Shown here piece after piece: positions 24,385-32,528 of a stretch of DNA of 39,634 nt. Under the pieces are notes generated by a model. That model had not been told where the DNA came from. It worked only from the letters and a program-made list of their open reading frames with translations, and searched no databases. The position numbers and the translations under genes were made by a program. The stretch's first letter is position 1; every line of letters begins with the position of its first letter. The stretch comes from Caldifarciminota bacterium. GTDB taxonomy: Bacteria > Hydrothermota > Tepidihabitantia > Tepidihabitantales > Tepidihabitantaceae. Where the stretch lies: positions 1 through 39,634 of the forward strand of contig JAUWNN010000002.1 in assembly GCA_030612625.1 (NCBI GenBank), read 5' to 3'.

Positions 24385-24789
24385 TTATGCGCTGACCATC
24401 AGCTTTCCGGCATCGGGTCCGCGCGAGGCGTTATACACCTCGGTTACCTTAAACACAACCACGCCTTTGAAGTTCTTGTCCGGCTTTTTCTTGTGCAGGT
24501 TGCCGTTGGCCAGGTCATAGGCCGAGCCTGAGGTCTCGTAGGTTGCGGTCCCCTTCAGCTTGTAGGCTTCACCACCTTCGCTGCAGCCCGAGATACAGAC
24601 CCTGCCGTTGGCTTGAATGTTAGCCTTGGTCGCCTTCATGAACAGGTCGCCAATCACCATGGTATCTTCATCAAACCACCAGTACTGAAGCATCGGCACA
24701 ACATTGGGCACGCAGTTCTCATCAACTGTGGCAAGATAAACCATAAGACCATTGCCGAACATCTCTTTTACCTGCTCCGGAATCCGCAT
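24385..24789 (-). CDS. PPOX-like flavin-binding fold protein
   Basis: 134 residues of the pyridoxamine-5'-phosphate-oxidase-like split barrel: GLMVYLATVDENCVPNVVP, then MVIGDLFMKATKANIQANG, and a C-terminal GVVVFKVTEVY strand. Family members bind FMN, F420 or heme and often act as small reductases or flavin carriers. The ATG at 24787-24789 overlaps the stop of the reductase-like gene upstream (TAATG). Its position next to a ferredoxin-thioredoxin reductase-like protein suggests a redox role; the substrate is unknown. Confidence 0.8.
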   Translation of the reverse strand: MRIPEQVKEMFGNGLMVYLATVDENCVPNVVPMLQYWWFDEDTMVIGDLFMKATKANIQANGRVCISGCSEGGEAYKLKGTATYETSGSAYDLANGNLHKKKPDKNFKGVVVFKVTEVYNASRGPDAGKLMVSA

Positions 24790-25061
24790 TACTTCTCCTT
24801 TCTGAAAAACACCCAGCATTCGCAGTGTCCATCCTCGTCCACTTCTTCGTCCATTTCCGGGCATGGACAGAGCGGGTCTTTTTCCGGGTCCAAGGGATGA
24901 TGCTGCTTGCACGGGCAGTAGTACTTTCCGAACTGCTCGAAGTTGTTGACCATCCGTTCGAGCATCTTATTCAGATGCTTCTCATTCGGATTCAGAATAC
25001 ATCCGTGTTCCTCAGCAATCGCCTTGACCCGGTCGAGGTTCTCCTGAAACGCATCAGCCAT
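24789..25061 (-). CDS. Ferredoxin-thioredoxin reductase catalytic-subunit-like protein
   Basis: 90 residues, ATG at 25059-25061. The Cys pattern is YCPCKQHHPLD, then LCPCPE, then HCECW, close to the C-x-C-x16-C-x-C-x8-C-x-C signature that binds the 4Fe-4S cluster and redox disulfide of FTR beta; His of the usual C-H-C is Glu here. Members reduce thioredoxins with ferredoxin electrons. The stop overlaps the next ATG. Together with exported thioredoxin-like and Sec/Cys proteins in the same unit it points to a thiol-electron chain. Confidence 0.85.
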   Translation of the reverse strand: MADAFQENLDRVKAIAEEHGCILNPNEKHLNKMLERMVNNFEQFGKYYCPCKQHHPLDPEKDPLCPCPEMDEEVDEDGHCECWVFFRKEK

Positions 25062-25078
25062 ATAGCTGCCTCGTTTTC

Positions 25079-25942
25079 CTACGGCAACGTCACCCAGAAA
25101 TCGAGCCCGATATCGAACGGCTGAAGCGAGCCGCCCTTGCACGCAAACTCAAGCGGCACCCCGACTTTGGGCCGAATTGCCAGCTTCGGAATCGGCTTCC
25201 ATATCGCGCCGAACCAGGCTTCATGCCGGTCCTTAGCGCTCTTCGCGTTCGTCACGCCATCGACTTTGGTTTCCGCCAGCATCATGCCGCCGACCGAAAG
25301 GAACACACCCGTTTTCTTGTTGAACTTGTAATCCACCTTCACGACGTACTCAAACATGTTGCCGACATCGTATTCCTTCTCGACTTCTTCCACTGTCTTG
25401 GTGTACTTGCCGTTCAGCCAGTACCCGAGTCGCAGATGGCCGATGAACCCGGCCAGCTTCTGGGTCTGGGCAATAGCGCCGAACCCGAAGTCCAGGGTCC
25501 GGTCGCCCAGCGACGGGTTCGCGTCTTCGGGTGCGGTCGGCAGAATCGCAGCAACCGACAGGGTCAGCTTTACCGGTGTCAGCTTGCCTTTGAGCACCCC
25601 GTATCTCGCCTTGAGCCAGGCATCGCCGAGCCCCAAAGAACTGTGGTCGCCTTTGCTCTTTGAATACAACGGGGCTACGACACCGAGCTCCAGGCCCTTG
25701 AACAGGCCGAGTCCGACCATTGGCAGAAACTTGATGACCGTGGTCTTCTTGTCGTCGGCAAGGTCTTTCCATTCACTGTTGTCCCAGTCGTACCCTCTCG
25801 CGGTCTGCATGTACCCGTTCGGCACCAGGACCATCAACTGCATCGGTTTGAGTGTCGATGCTCCGCGCCATATCAGCGGCGAAGCGGACACGCTGCTAAC
25901 GGCCACAGCAAGAACGGCCGCCAGTATCAGACTTTTCTTCAT
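25079..25942 (-). CDS. Predicted outer-membrane beta-barrel protein
   Basis: 287 residues with signal peptide KKSLILAAVLAVAVSSVSA. Alternating short strands with aromatic girdles (LGYWLNGKYTKTVEE, EYVVKVDYKFNKKTG) and a last strand ending in a hydrophobic residue (FDIGLDFWVTLP) fit an outer-membrane barrel of the MetA-pathway/phenol-degradation type. The ribosome site AAAGGAGGAT overlaps the stop of the ABC ATPase. Its place after an ABC importer suggests the matching outer-membrane channel. Confidence 0.7.
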   Translation of the reverse strand: MKKSLILAAVLAVAVSSVSASPLIWRGASTLKPMQLMVLVPNGYMQTARGYDWDNSEWKDLADDKKTTVIKFLPMVGLGLFKGLELGVVAPLYSKSKGDHSSLGLGDAWLKARYGVLKGKLTPVKLTLSVAAILPTAPEDANPSLGDRTLDFGFGAIAQTQKLAGFIGHLRLGYWLNGKYTKTVEEVEKEYDVGNMFEYVVKVDYKFNKKTGVFLSVGGMMLAETKVDGVTNAKSAKDRHEAWFGAIWKPIPKLAIRPKVGVPLEFACKGGSLQPFDIGLDFWVTLP

Positions 25943-25943
25943 C

Positions 25944-26879
25944 CTATCCTCCTTTGGTTGTTTCTATCTGCTTACTGCTTTCCTTCATCACTTCTTCCAG
26001 CACGGTCCGGACCCGCAGAAGCGCTTCGACGAATTCCGGTGCCACCCGGTCGCGCGGCCGCCTGATATCAACCGGAAAATCGTCGGCAATCCGCGAGGGC
26101 CGGTCCGCCATCGCCACCACCCGCTGCCCGAGGTAGACCGCTTCGTCGATGTTGTGGGTAACGAACAGGACCGTCTTGCCGGTACGCTCCCAGACCGACA
26201 GCAGTTCATCCTGCAGCCGGTGCCTCGTGCGCTCATCCAGGGCTCCGAACGGCTCATCCATCAACAGCAGGTCCGGGTCGGTCGCCAGGGACCGAGCGAT
26301 TGCCACCCGCTGTTGCATCCCGCCCGAAAGCTCGTACGGCCGGCTCCGGGCAAACCGCGCGAGCCCGACCATACCAAGCAGCTCCTTTGCCCGGGCGTGC
26401 CGCTCGCGCTTCCCGGTCCCGCGCATCTCCAGTCCGAACGCGACGTTGTCGAGCACGTTCCGCCAGGGGAAAAGCGAATACTGCTGGAACACCATCCCGG
26501 TATCCTGCCGCGGACCGGCCACCGGTTCCTCACCGACCATCACGATTCCCGAACTGGACGCGAGCAGCCCGGCCACAATCCGCAACAGCGTGGTCTTGCC
26601 GCACCCGGTCGGCCCGACCAGGCAGGTAAAGCTCCCCGGCTCGATTGCCAGGTCGATGCCGTCGAGTGCGATGACACTTCCGCCGTCCCGGCCCTGGAAC
26701 ACCTTGCTGAGGTTCTCAATCCTGATTCCCGCATTCGGCACTCGCAACTCACCCTGGAACCCTGGGACCCTTGGACCCTTGGACCCTTTCCTCTTGTCAT
26801 TCGTCACTCGAACTTCCCCCGTCACCGCTCCAAGGCCTGCCAGCCGGTGAACGGCCGCCCGAGCAACCCGATGCCCCAT
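25944..26879 (-). CDS. ABC importer ATPase, nitrate/sulfonate/taurine type
   Basis: 311 residues. Walker A GPTGCGKTT, Q-loop FQQYSLFPWRN, signature LSGGMQQRVAIARSLA, Walker B LLLMDEPFGALD and the His switch VTHNID are all present, in the SsuB/TauB/NrtC class. The first 50 residues are not family-like: they read through an octamer repeat (26752-26791, coding GSKGPRVPGFQGE), and the domain proper begins near VPNAGIRIENLSKVF. The true start may be later than the overlap start at 26879, for example the GTG just ahead of the repeat. Confidence 0.88.
   Translation of the reverse strand: MGHRVARAAVHRLAGLGAVTGEVRVTNDKRKGSKGPRVPGFQGELRVPNAGIRIENLSKVFQGRDGGSVIALDGIDLAIEPGSFTCLVGPTGCGKTTLLRIVAGLLASSSGIVMVGEEPVAGPRQDTGMVFQQYSLFPWRNVLDNVAFGLEMRGTGKRERHARAKELLGMVGLARFARSRPYELSGGMQQRVAIARSLATDPDLLLMDEPFGALDERTRHRLQDELLSVWERTGKTVLFVTHNIDEAVYLGQRVVAMADRPSRIADDFPVDIRRPRDRVAPEFVEALLRVRTVLEEVMKESSKQIETTKGG
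26752..26791. repeat. Octamer tandem repeat in the ATPase N-terminus
   Basis: Five units of the CCCTGGAA / CCCTTGGA type, the same family as at 13971-14006. They sit between the overlap with the permease gene and the conserved ATPase domain. Confidence 0.7.
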
Positions 26880-27682
26880 GACAGCAGGGCCCCGACCAGG
26901 CCGATGAGAATCATCCCGGTAATCAGCACGTCCATCTCGGCCAGCTCATACGCGTAGATAATCAGATACCCGATTCCCGAATCACTGCCTGGCAGCATCT
27001 CAGCCGCGACAATCACCATCCACGCTACGCCCAGTCCGACTTTCAGACCAGTGAATATCGAAGGCAGGGCCGCGGGCAGCACCACTTTGCGGAATACCTG
27101 GCCCGGCTTCGCCCCGAGGGTCAGGGCCGACTCGACGTACACGTCCCTGACCCCGAGCACACCGTCCACAGTGTTGAGCAGTATCGGGAAGAACGCACCG
27201 TAGAACAGGATGAACAGCATCCCGACCTGGATTGTGTCGAAGACGGTGTCCGAATACCGCACCCCGAACAGGTTCACTACCGTGTAGGTCTTGAACACCG
27301 CCATCGTGAACGGCAGCCAGGCAATCGGGCACAGGGGCCGGAACATCTCGACAAACGGGCCGACTACCCGGCGCACAAACCTGATGCGGCCCATCAGGAG
27401 CCCGAGCGGCACCGCGACGACTGTCGCCAGGGTGAACCCCATCAATACCCGCACCCCGGAAACCGCGATGTTGTATACCAGGGACCCGGTTTCGAGCACG
27501 TTGTCGAGCGGGTGAATCAGCCGGTCGAATACCGCGCCGACGCGGGGCAGGAGCCACGGGTTGTGAAGCCGGACTGCCAGGAATTCCCAGACCGCAAGCA
27601 GGAGAATCGGCAGCACCACCGCCAGGCCGATGCGGCCCAGCTTCCTGCCCAATCCCTGCCTGCGGTCCGGGTTCTGAGGCAC
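26822..27682 (-). CDS. ABC importer permease, nitrate/sulfonate/taurine type
   Basis: 286 residues, GTG start 4 nt after the binding-protein stop. Six membrane helices; the EAA-type cytoplasmic loop is ESALTLGAKPGQVFRKVVLP before AALPSIFTGLKVGLGVAW. It belongs to the SsuC/TauC class. An unusual MFRPLCPIAWLPFTM segment precedes helix 3. It overlaps the ATPase gene by 58 nt if that gene begins at 26879. Confidence 0.9.
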   Translation of the reverse strand: MPQNPDRRQGLGRKLGRIGLAVVLPILLLAVWEFLAVRLHNPWLLPRVGAVFDRLIHPLDNVLETGSLVYNIAVSGVRVLMGFTLATVVAVPLGLLMGRIRFVRRVVGPFVEMFRPLCPIAWLPFTMAVFKTYTVVNLFGVRYSDTVFDTIQVGMLFILFYGAFFPILLNTVDGVLGVRDVYVESALTLGAKPGQVFRKVVLPAALPSIFTGLKVGLGVAWMVIVAAEMLPGSDSGIGYLIIYAYELAEMDVLITGMILIGLVGALLSWGIGLLGRPFTGWQALER

Positions 27683-27685
27683 GAG

Positions 27686-28810
27686 CTACTTGATTCTTAC
27701 GGCCGCAGCTTCGAGCGCCGGCTCAAGCAGCGAGAAGTCGTAGACCATCTCCTCAAACTCCTCCTGAGTCTTGTCCTTGAGCTTGTCCACAATCTTTCCC
27801 AGGCCCGCCATCTCCTGATACCAGACCCACATTCCGTTAAGGAAGGTCTCGTTCGGCTCAAGCCAATAACCGGAAGTGGCCATCGAAATCGACTCAACCT
27901 CAGGAGTGGTACCAATCCACTTGGCCACATACTCTACGGTCTGCTCCCGTTCCGTGTTGATATAGTGGGTGGAAACCACCATCAACTCCAGGAACTTCTG
28001 AATCACCTTGCCCTGCTTCTCAATCGCCGCTTCGGTCGCCGCAATGCAGCAGCAGGGATGGTTCTGGAAAACACCGGGTGGCAAATCGTGCAGTTCGCAC
28101 ACACAATGGCCCACGCCTTTGGCTTCGGCAAGTGCACACCACGGGTTGTTGGAAACATAGCAGTCAATCTGGTCGCTTGTCAGTCCCGGAATCAGATTCC
28201 TTTCACCTTTCATCAGGACAAACAGCACCTGGGCGTCGGTGTTCGCCTTATCACCGGTATGGGTGATACCCGCCTCGTCAAGGGCCCGCTGGAAGATAAG
28301 CTTGGCCACTGCGACCGGGTTCTTGTATCCGACTCTGACCTGCTGGTCCTGGGCATTGAGCCAAGCGACAAACTCCTCAAAAGAGTTCAGGTCAAGGTCT
28401 GGCTTGACCACCAGCATGTCGCCCTTGAAATGGAGCGGTGCGATAATCCTCATCGGCGCACCTTTATCCACGAAGAACGACACCGCGGCCACACCGCCAA
28501 GACCCACGTCAAACGCGCCCTGGCTCATCATCGTCGGCATCTTTGAACCGCCGCCGGCCTTGTACAGCTCAACTTCGGCAATCAGCTCATCGCCGTCGTA
28601 CAACTCATACAGGTCTTTGTAACGGACCTCCTTGAACCAGATGCCGTACAGCTCCTTGAAACTCTCGCCAGCCAGCGCGGCCACATAAGGTGCGCACTGA
28701 TGGTCATGGCCCACATGGCCCACTTTCAGAATCGGTACCTTGGCCGGCTGAGCATAGCCGATACTGACTATTGCCGCCGCCAGAACGACGGCAGATACTA
28801 TCCTCTGCAT
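27686..28810 (-). CDS. ABC importer periplasmic binding protein (NMT1/TauA-like)
   Basis: 374 residues with signal peptide ending SIGYAQ; ATG at 28808-28810 behind AAGGAGGAACC. The mature start PILKVGHVGHDHQCAPYVAA and KAGGGSKMPTMMSQGAFDVG fit the NitT/TauT two-lobed fold. Cys are unusually frequent for an exported protein: HQCAP, QIDCYV, PWCAL, HCVCEL and NHPCCCIAA. This may mean metal, thiol or cluster binding in an anaerobe. It is first in a long operon behind the conserved leader RNA. The substrate is unknown; a methylated or sulfur/selenium compound is a guess from context. Confidence 0.85.
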   Translation of the reverse strand: MQRIVSAVVLAAAIVSIGYAQPAKVPILKVGHVGHDHQCAPYVAALAGESFKELYGIWFKEVRYKDLYELYDGDELIAEVELYKAGGGSKMPTMMSQGAFDVGLGGVAAVSFFVDKGAPMRIIAPLHFKGDMLVVKPDLDLNSFEEFVAWLNAQDQQVRVGYKNPVAVAKLIFQRALDEAGITHTGDKANTDAQVLFVLMKGERNLIPGLTSDQIDCYVSNNPWCALAEAKGVGHCVCELHDLPPGVFQNHPCCCIAATEAAIEKQGKVIQKFLELMVVSTHYINTEREQTVEYVAKWIGTTPEVESISMATSGYWLEPNETFLNGMWVWYQEMAGLGKIVDKLKDKTQEEFEEMVYDFSLLEPALEAAAVRIK

Positions 28811-28858
28811 GGTTCCTCCTTGGATTCTCCGGTCTGGGCCGGAATTTCTTATGGTATT

Positions 28859-29096
28859 GGGGCGACCGCCCCGGCAAGGCCCGTTCATGTCACGCACCTC
28901 GCCGGGGTAGGAAGTGAAACACAAAGGCACGAAGTGCACAAAGGAAGAGTCTGTCCGGAGAAATCTACTCCCTTAGTGTCTTCGTGTCTTTGTGGTAAAA
29001 CTCTGCCTGACTTGGCGTTCTTGGCGGTTGTTGGAAAGTCAGCTACGGGCAAACTGCCCGGAAAGTATCGGCTCAAGTCCGACACCTCCCGGTCAG
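28859..29096 (-). ncRNA. Conserved leader RNA, copy upstream of the ABC/selenium operon
   Basis: Two blocks are shared with 37688-37898. Block B (29011-29096) matches its counterpart at 84 of 86 bases and can fold as a three-way junction: outer helix GGGAGG with CUUUCC, then UGUCGG/CCGAUA and CGGGCA/UGCCCG hairpins. Block A (28859-28907) contains CCCCGGC, which can pair with GCCGGGG, while that same GGGG can instead pair in GGGGC-GGUC-GCCCC, an either/or switch. Block B begins 31 nt after the -10 box. The region between the blocks is an unrelated inverted repeat (arms 28919-28944 and 28971-28996). I do not recognise it as a known riboswitch. Confidence 0.6.
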
Positions 29097-29127
29097 ATAG
29101 GCTCTTGAGGAAAGCGCCACTAACGGT

Positions 29128-29155
29128 AGGATACCACAAAAAAGGCTTCAGTCAA
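29128..29155 (-). promoter_or_regulatory. Promoter of the ABC/selenium operon
   Basis: Minus strand: TTGACT (29150-29155), 16-nt spacer, TATCCT (29128-29133). Transcription would start near 29121, 79 nt beyond the end of the preceding operon, and run through a leader of about 310 nt. Confidence 0.65.
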
Positions 29156-29234
29156 GAAGCTCGCCCAATCCTCTGTGCCTTGATGCCCCGCACGTTTTGG
29201 ATGTCAGAGCAGCCAGATTGACTACTAGGCCGCG

Positions 29235-29996
29235 CTAGGAGAGAGCCGCGCCCACGGCTGCCGCGAATAGAGGCATCTTGGCAATGTGGATTCGTTGGCC
29301 CAGGGCTGATTCCATCGCCAGTTGCATCCCTTTGTTCTGCGCGACGCCGCCCGTGAACACGACCTGTGGACGAACATCCAATGGTGCCATCATGTTTGCG
29401 ATGCGTCGCGCGAGTGCTTCGTGGAGTCCGGCAATGATGTCCTCCACCGGGGTGTCCGCCGCAACCAGGGACAATATCTCGGACTCGGCCATCACCACGC
29501 ACAGGCTCGATATCGCCACCGGCTTGCGCGACCTGAGCGCCAGCGGGCCGAACCGCTCGAGCGGCACCTGCAGCTTCTCGGCCAGCACCGCCAGGAAGTT
29601 GCCGGTGCCGGCCGCGCACCGGTCGTTCATCTTGAAATCGCTAACCCGGCCGCTCTCGTCCAGTACCACGACCTTGGAGTCCTGACCTCCGATGTCGATG
29701 ATTGCCCGGCATTCGGGGTGCCAGTGCCGGATCCCGAGCGCAGCCGCTTTGATCTCGGTGATGGATGCGTGGGCGAAGTCGACCGCATGCCGGGCATAGC
29801 CGGTTGCAACAAGCCTCCCGGCCCTGGACCTTTCGATCTCGGCTTCCTGCAAACAGGCTTCGTATGCGGCGTGCGCGGTCGCGCGCGGCTTGTAACCGGT
29901 AGGGCGAACATGGATGGCAACAGTCTCACCGGTATCGGTGTCTCGAATGGCAACCTTGGTGTTTATCGAGCCGACATCGATGCCAACTTTGAACAT
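29235..29996 (-). CDS. BadF/HgdC-type ATPase activator
   Basis: 253 residues, ATG at 29994-29996 behind GACGGAGGAAG. An ASKHA fold: GIDVGSINTK phosphate loop, IDIGGQDSKVV second loop, FTGGVAQNKGM adenosine motif. The two Cys for the subunit-bridging 4Fe-4S cluster are in NDRCAAGTGNF and SSLCVVMAESE. Such homodimers hydrolyse ATP to push electrons into 2-hydroxyacyl-CoA dehydratases, benzoyl-CoA reductases or double-cubane reductases. The HgdB-like pair two genes upstream is the evident client. It is the last gene of the operon; the preceding stop is one base before its ATG. Confidence 0.93.
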   Translation of the reverse strand: MFKVGIDVGSINTKVAIRDTDTGETVAIHVRPTGYKPRATAHAAYEACLQEAEIERSRAGRLVATGYARHAVDFAHASITEIKAAALGIRHWHPECRAIIDIGGQDSKVVVLDESGRVSDFKMNDRCAAGTGNFLAVLAEKLQVPLERFGPLALRSRKPVAISSLCVVMAESEILSLVAADTPVEDIIAGLHEALARRIANMMAPLDVRPQVVFTGGVAQNKGMQLAMESALGQRIHIAKMPLFAAAVGAALS

Positions 29997-29997
29997 G

Positions 29998-31080
29998 CTA
30001 CTTCCTCCGTCTTCCGTAGTCGGGATTGGACCCGGCTCTCTGGGCAGCGCGGACGAAAGCGGCAACGTTCTCTGCGGGCGTGGCCAGTGGAACCTCGCAG
30101 CCAGTCGAAGCGACGAATCCCATCGGGCAGTCGCGGTTCTCCATGACCATCCGCTCAGTTTCCCGTTCGATCGCCTCCGGTTCCGAAAGCCAGATTTCCG
30201 AGGTGTCAAAATTCCCGACGATGCGGACCTTTCTACCTACCTTGCTCACGACGTCGCCGAGATCGACGCGGTCGACGCTGATGAGGTCAGCATGAGTCTC
30301 GGGCATAGCCTCAATGATGCCGGCAGTGTCCCCGCAAATGTGGAGGATGACGTCGAGGTCGTAACGATGCCAGTAGTCAATAACTTCCCGTTCATAGGGT
30401 AAGGCAAAACCCTGATACTGGTCGGGTGATATGACGCTGCCGGAAGCGAGCGGGTCAACCAGCATTGGCAGCCCCCCTGCATTGATGACCGCGCGCGAGA
30501 ACGCAATGACTGACTCTGTGGCGTACTGGAGCAGACGGTGGACACGGTCCGGATCGAGCATCAGACCAAGCAGGAAGGTCTCTGTACCCACCAGATGCTG
30601 GGCGGTTGTGAACGGCGCCGGAATGTAGACGAGGACCGGAACCCTGTCCCCGCGAGCCTCGTATGCGTAGCGGATAGCCTCGAGATAGACATGGAGGCGT
30701 CCATCCTTTGACGGGTCAACGACGCGGCTATCAGGTTCCACCAGCTCGCTCCACTTTGGCCGTCTCAGCATCGGCAGGTCGTGCTCCGGGAACTCGAACT
30801 CAGACCCCAGTGCTTCGGCAACGATGCCTACTTCGGAGAAAATCGAGATAAAATCGTGGCCATACCGGTCCTGAGCCACGAGTTGCGCCCGGGCCATCGT
30901 TGCGCCATCGGTCACGTATTCCCGGAGCGGAACGCCCAGCACCTGCGCGGCGTGCGAGGTGATAAACGGGAAGACCGGCACTCTGTCCTGCTTTTCGTCA
31001 ATCACCAGGAGTCCGAACCGTTCGACGGAGGTCAACAGTTCCTTGTGCGGTCCGGAAGCGCCTGTTCCCTGCTCAGTCAC
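29998..31080 (-). CDS. UroD-like corrinoid methyltransferase B
   Basis: 360 residues of the uroporphyrinogen-decarboxylase fold. The methyltransferase-type zinc ligands are LHICGDTAG (His-x-Cys) and STGCEVP near the C-terminus, as in MtaA/MtbA/CmuA, rather than decarboxylase residues. GTG start overlapping the upstream stop (GTGA). A VDPLASGSVISPDQYQGF segment matches the other UroD-like protein in this operon. It transfers methyl groups to or from a corrinoid protein; direction and substrate are unknown. Two such proteins with one corrinoid protein would suit an MT1/MT2 pair. Confidence 0.88.
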   Translation of the reverse strand: MTEQGTGASGPHKELLTSVERFGLLVIDEKQDRVPVFPFITSHAAQVLGVPLREYVTDGATMARAQLVAQDRYGHDFISIFSEVGIVAEALGSEFEFPEHDLPMLRRPKWSELVEPDSRVVDPSKDGRLHVYLEAIRYAYEARGDRVPVLVYIPAPFTTAQHLVGTETFLLGLMLDPDRVHRLLQYATESVIAFSRAVINAGGLPMLVDPLASGSVISPDQYQGFALPYEREVIDYWHRYDLDVILHICGDTAGIIEAMPETHADLISVDRVDLGDVVSKVGRKVRIVGNFDTSEIWLSEPEAIERETERMVMENRDCPMGFVASTGCEVPLATPAENVAAFVRAAQRAGSNPDYGRRRK

Positions 31081-32528
31081 CTTCGCTCCGTCAGCATCTC
31101 CAGAAACGCATCAATTCTGGTACGTATCTGCCGGCTGATTTCCTTTCCGTGCGGCGGCACGTCAAACTCGAGCACGGGCAGGTCGAGTTCCGCCTTGATG
31201 TACTCCGCGATAAGCCGTGATTCCATGGCGCAATGAGAACCACCGAGGATACCGGAGACGATAACCCCTTCAGCGTCATAGCGCCGCGCTTGGTGTATGG
31301 CAGAAGCGACCCGCTGCCGGGTCGAGCCGGTCAGCGACGCGGCCATGAACGATTCTGCGACGGCTTCAAGCGGTGGCTTGTTCTCGTCAAGAATCTCGAG
31401 GGACTGGTTGATGACATACTCGGTACCGACAACCCTCGCTCCCTGGTCTTCCAGGTAGCAGAGGAAAAGCGGGTCAGCGGGTGGTGTTATCCACACAACC
31501 CGCAGCGCATCTTCGGCCACCACGCGTTCCCTCCGTGCAGCCCGCGTTTCCGCGGTCGCGAGCAGGTGCTCAAGCACCTCGGGCCATTCGTCGATGTCCG
31601 AGTAGTGATGCAGGCATCCAAACTCGACCATCATCATCTCTACGGCAGGCAGAACTCCATCTCCGTAGGCAAGCTCGCGCAATAACTTGGTCAGTCTTCT
31701 GACCCGGTTGGCCTTGCGCACCCCGTTCCGCAGTTCCTGCTCGGTAATAGTGTAACCAGCGAACCTTTCGAGTCGGACGAGGACCCGTTCATACTCCTTG
31801 ACCAGGAAGCGAAGCGTGCCCGGGTCGTACTCGGTCTGGGAGTCAAACGTGCGTTCCTTCGCACCGGCGCAATGATAACAGTTAAGCGTCTCTCGGCGCA
31901 TGGGGGACTCTACCCACAGCACCTCAGTGGCGAATCGTTCCGCAAGCTGTTCGACCCCAGAGAAGTCGTCGCAGGAAACGCCGGTTGAAGCGATGGCTAA
32001 CTCGGGGTCTGGGAAGTAGGCGTGCTTGGCAAAGGCACCCAGCGCGGCCCGGGAGAAGCAGGCGGCGTCACCGATGCCCAGCTCAGCCGCGGCATCAAGC
32101 AACACGTTGCTCTCCATGACGAACGGCATCCACCAGATGCAGTCCGGATAGAACGCAACCAGTCCTGGAAACGAGTTGACAATCACCGGCACCGCGCCGA
32201 GGTCACCCATTGTGGCGATGACCTTCCGGCCGAGCTGACGGGCGCGGAAAAGCCGCTCAGTCTCATTCTGGACAAAGCCCCAGAGCCTCAGTGCGGCCAG
32301 CGAGTTGTCGTACTTCAGTCGCATCAGATGCCGGCAGCCGTAGATGGCAAAAGTCTGGGGCGGAAACATGTATGCCGACCACGGCCTCAGCCCATCACGT
32401 TCCTCTTGGTCCCTTCTGTAGTAGTGATAGCGGTCGAGCAGGTCGGTCGGGACTCGCTCGAACAGTCTGGCCCACTCGTCAAAGGTGATACGTTGGGCCG
32501 GAGGGTCTTGCCAGACACCTGCTATCAC
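31077..32528 (-). CDS. 2-hydroxyacyl-CoA dehydratase-family subunit, large
   Basis: 483 residues, GTG start at 32526-32528 overlapping the previous stop. It belongs to the HgdB/BcrB/double-cubane reductase family: candidate cluster Cys in VSCDDFSGVEQL, LNCYHCAG and FGCLHHYS, and a C-terminal sub-domain GILGGSHCAMESRLIAEYIK plus LPVLEFDVPPHG. It pairs with the smaller subunit encoded just upstream and with the activator downstream. Family enzymes use an ATP-energised electron for radical or very-low-potential reductions. The true reaction here is unknown; a substrate CoA thioester is not implied by neighbours. Confidence 0.82.
   Translation of the reverse strand: MIAGVWQDPPAQRITFDEWARLFERVPTDLLDRYHYYRRDQEERDGLRPWSAYMFPPQTFAIYGCRHLMRLKYDNSLAALRLWGFVQNETERLFRARQLGRKVIATMGDLGAVPVIVNSFPGLVAFYPDCIWWMPFVMESNVLLDAAAELGIGDAACFSRAALGAFAKHAYFPDPELAIASTGVSCDDFSGVEQLAERFATEVLWVESPMRRETLNCYHCAGAKERTFDSQTEYDPGTLRFLVKEYERVLVRLERFAGYTITEQELRNGVRKANRVRRLTKLLRELAYGDGVLPAVEMMMVEFGCLHHYSDIDEWPEVLEHLLATAETRAARRERVVAEDALRVVWITPPADPLFLCYLEDQGARVVGTEYVINQSLEILDENKPPLEAVAESFMAASLTGSTRQRVASAIHQARRYDAEGVIVSGILGGSHCAMESRLIAEYIKAELDLPVLEFDVPPHGKEISRQIRTRIDAFLEMLTERR

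Noticed and set aside
23938-24531. Plus-strand frame of about 200 codons
   Set aside because: It is the reverse of the Cys-rich and PPOX-like genes and of a gene-free gap; no start signal.
28885-28939. Longer start for the ABC binding protein through leader block A
   Set aside because: The ATG at 28808-28810 has a strong AAGGAGG and a normal signal peptide; the extension is the conserved leader, although a short upstream peptide there remains possible.
29011-29096. Cobalamin or SAM riboswitch at the leader
   Set aside because: I looked for the B12-box and kink-turn style motifs of these classes and saw none; the fold is a small three-way junction instead.
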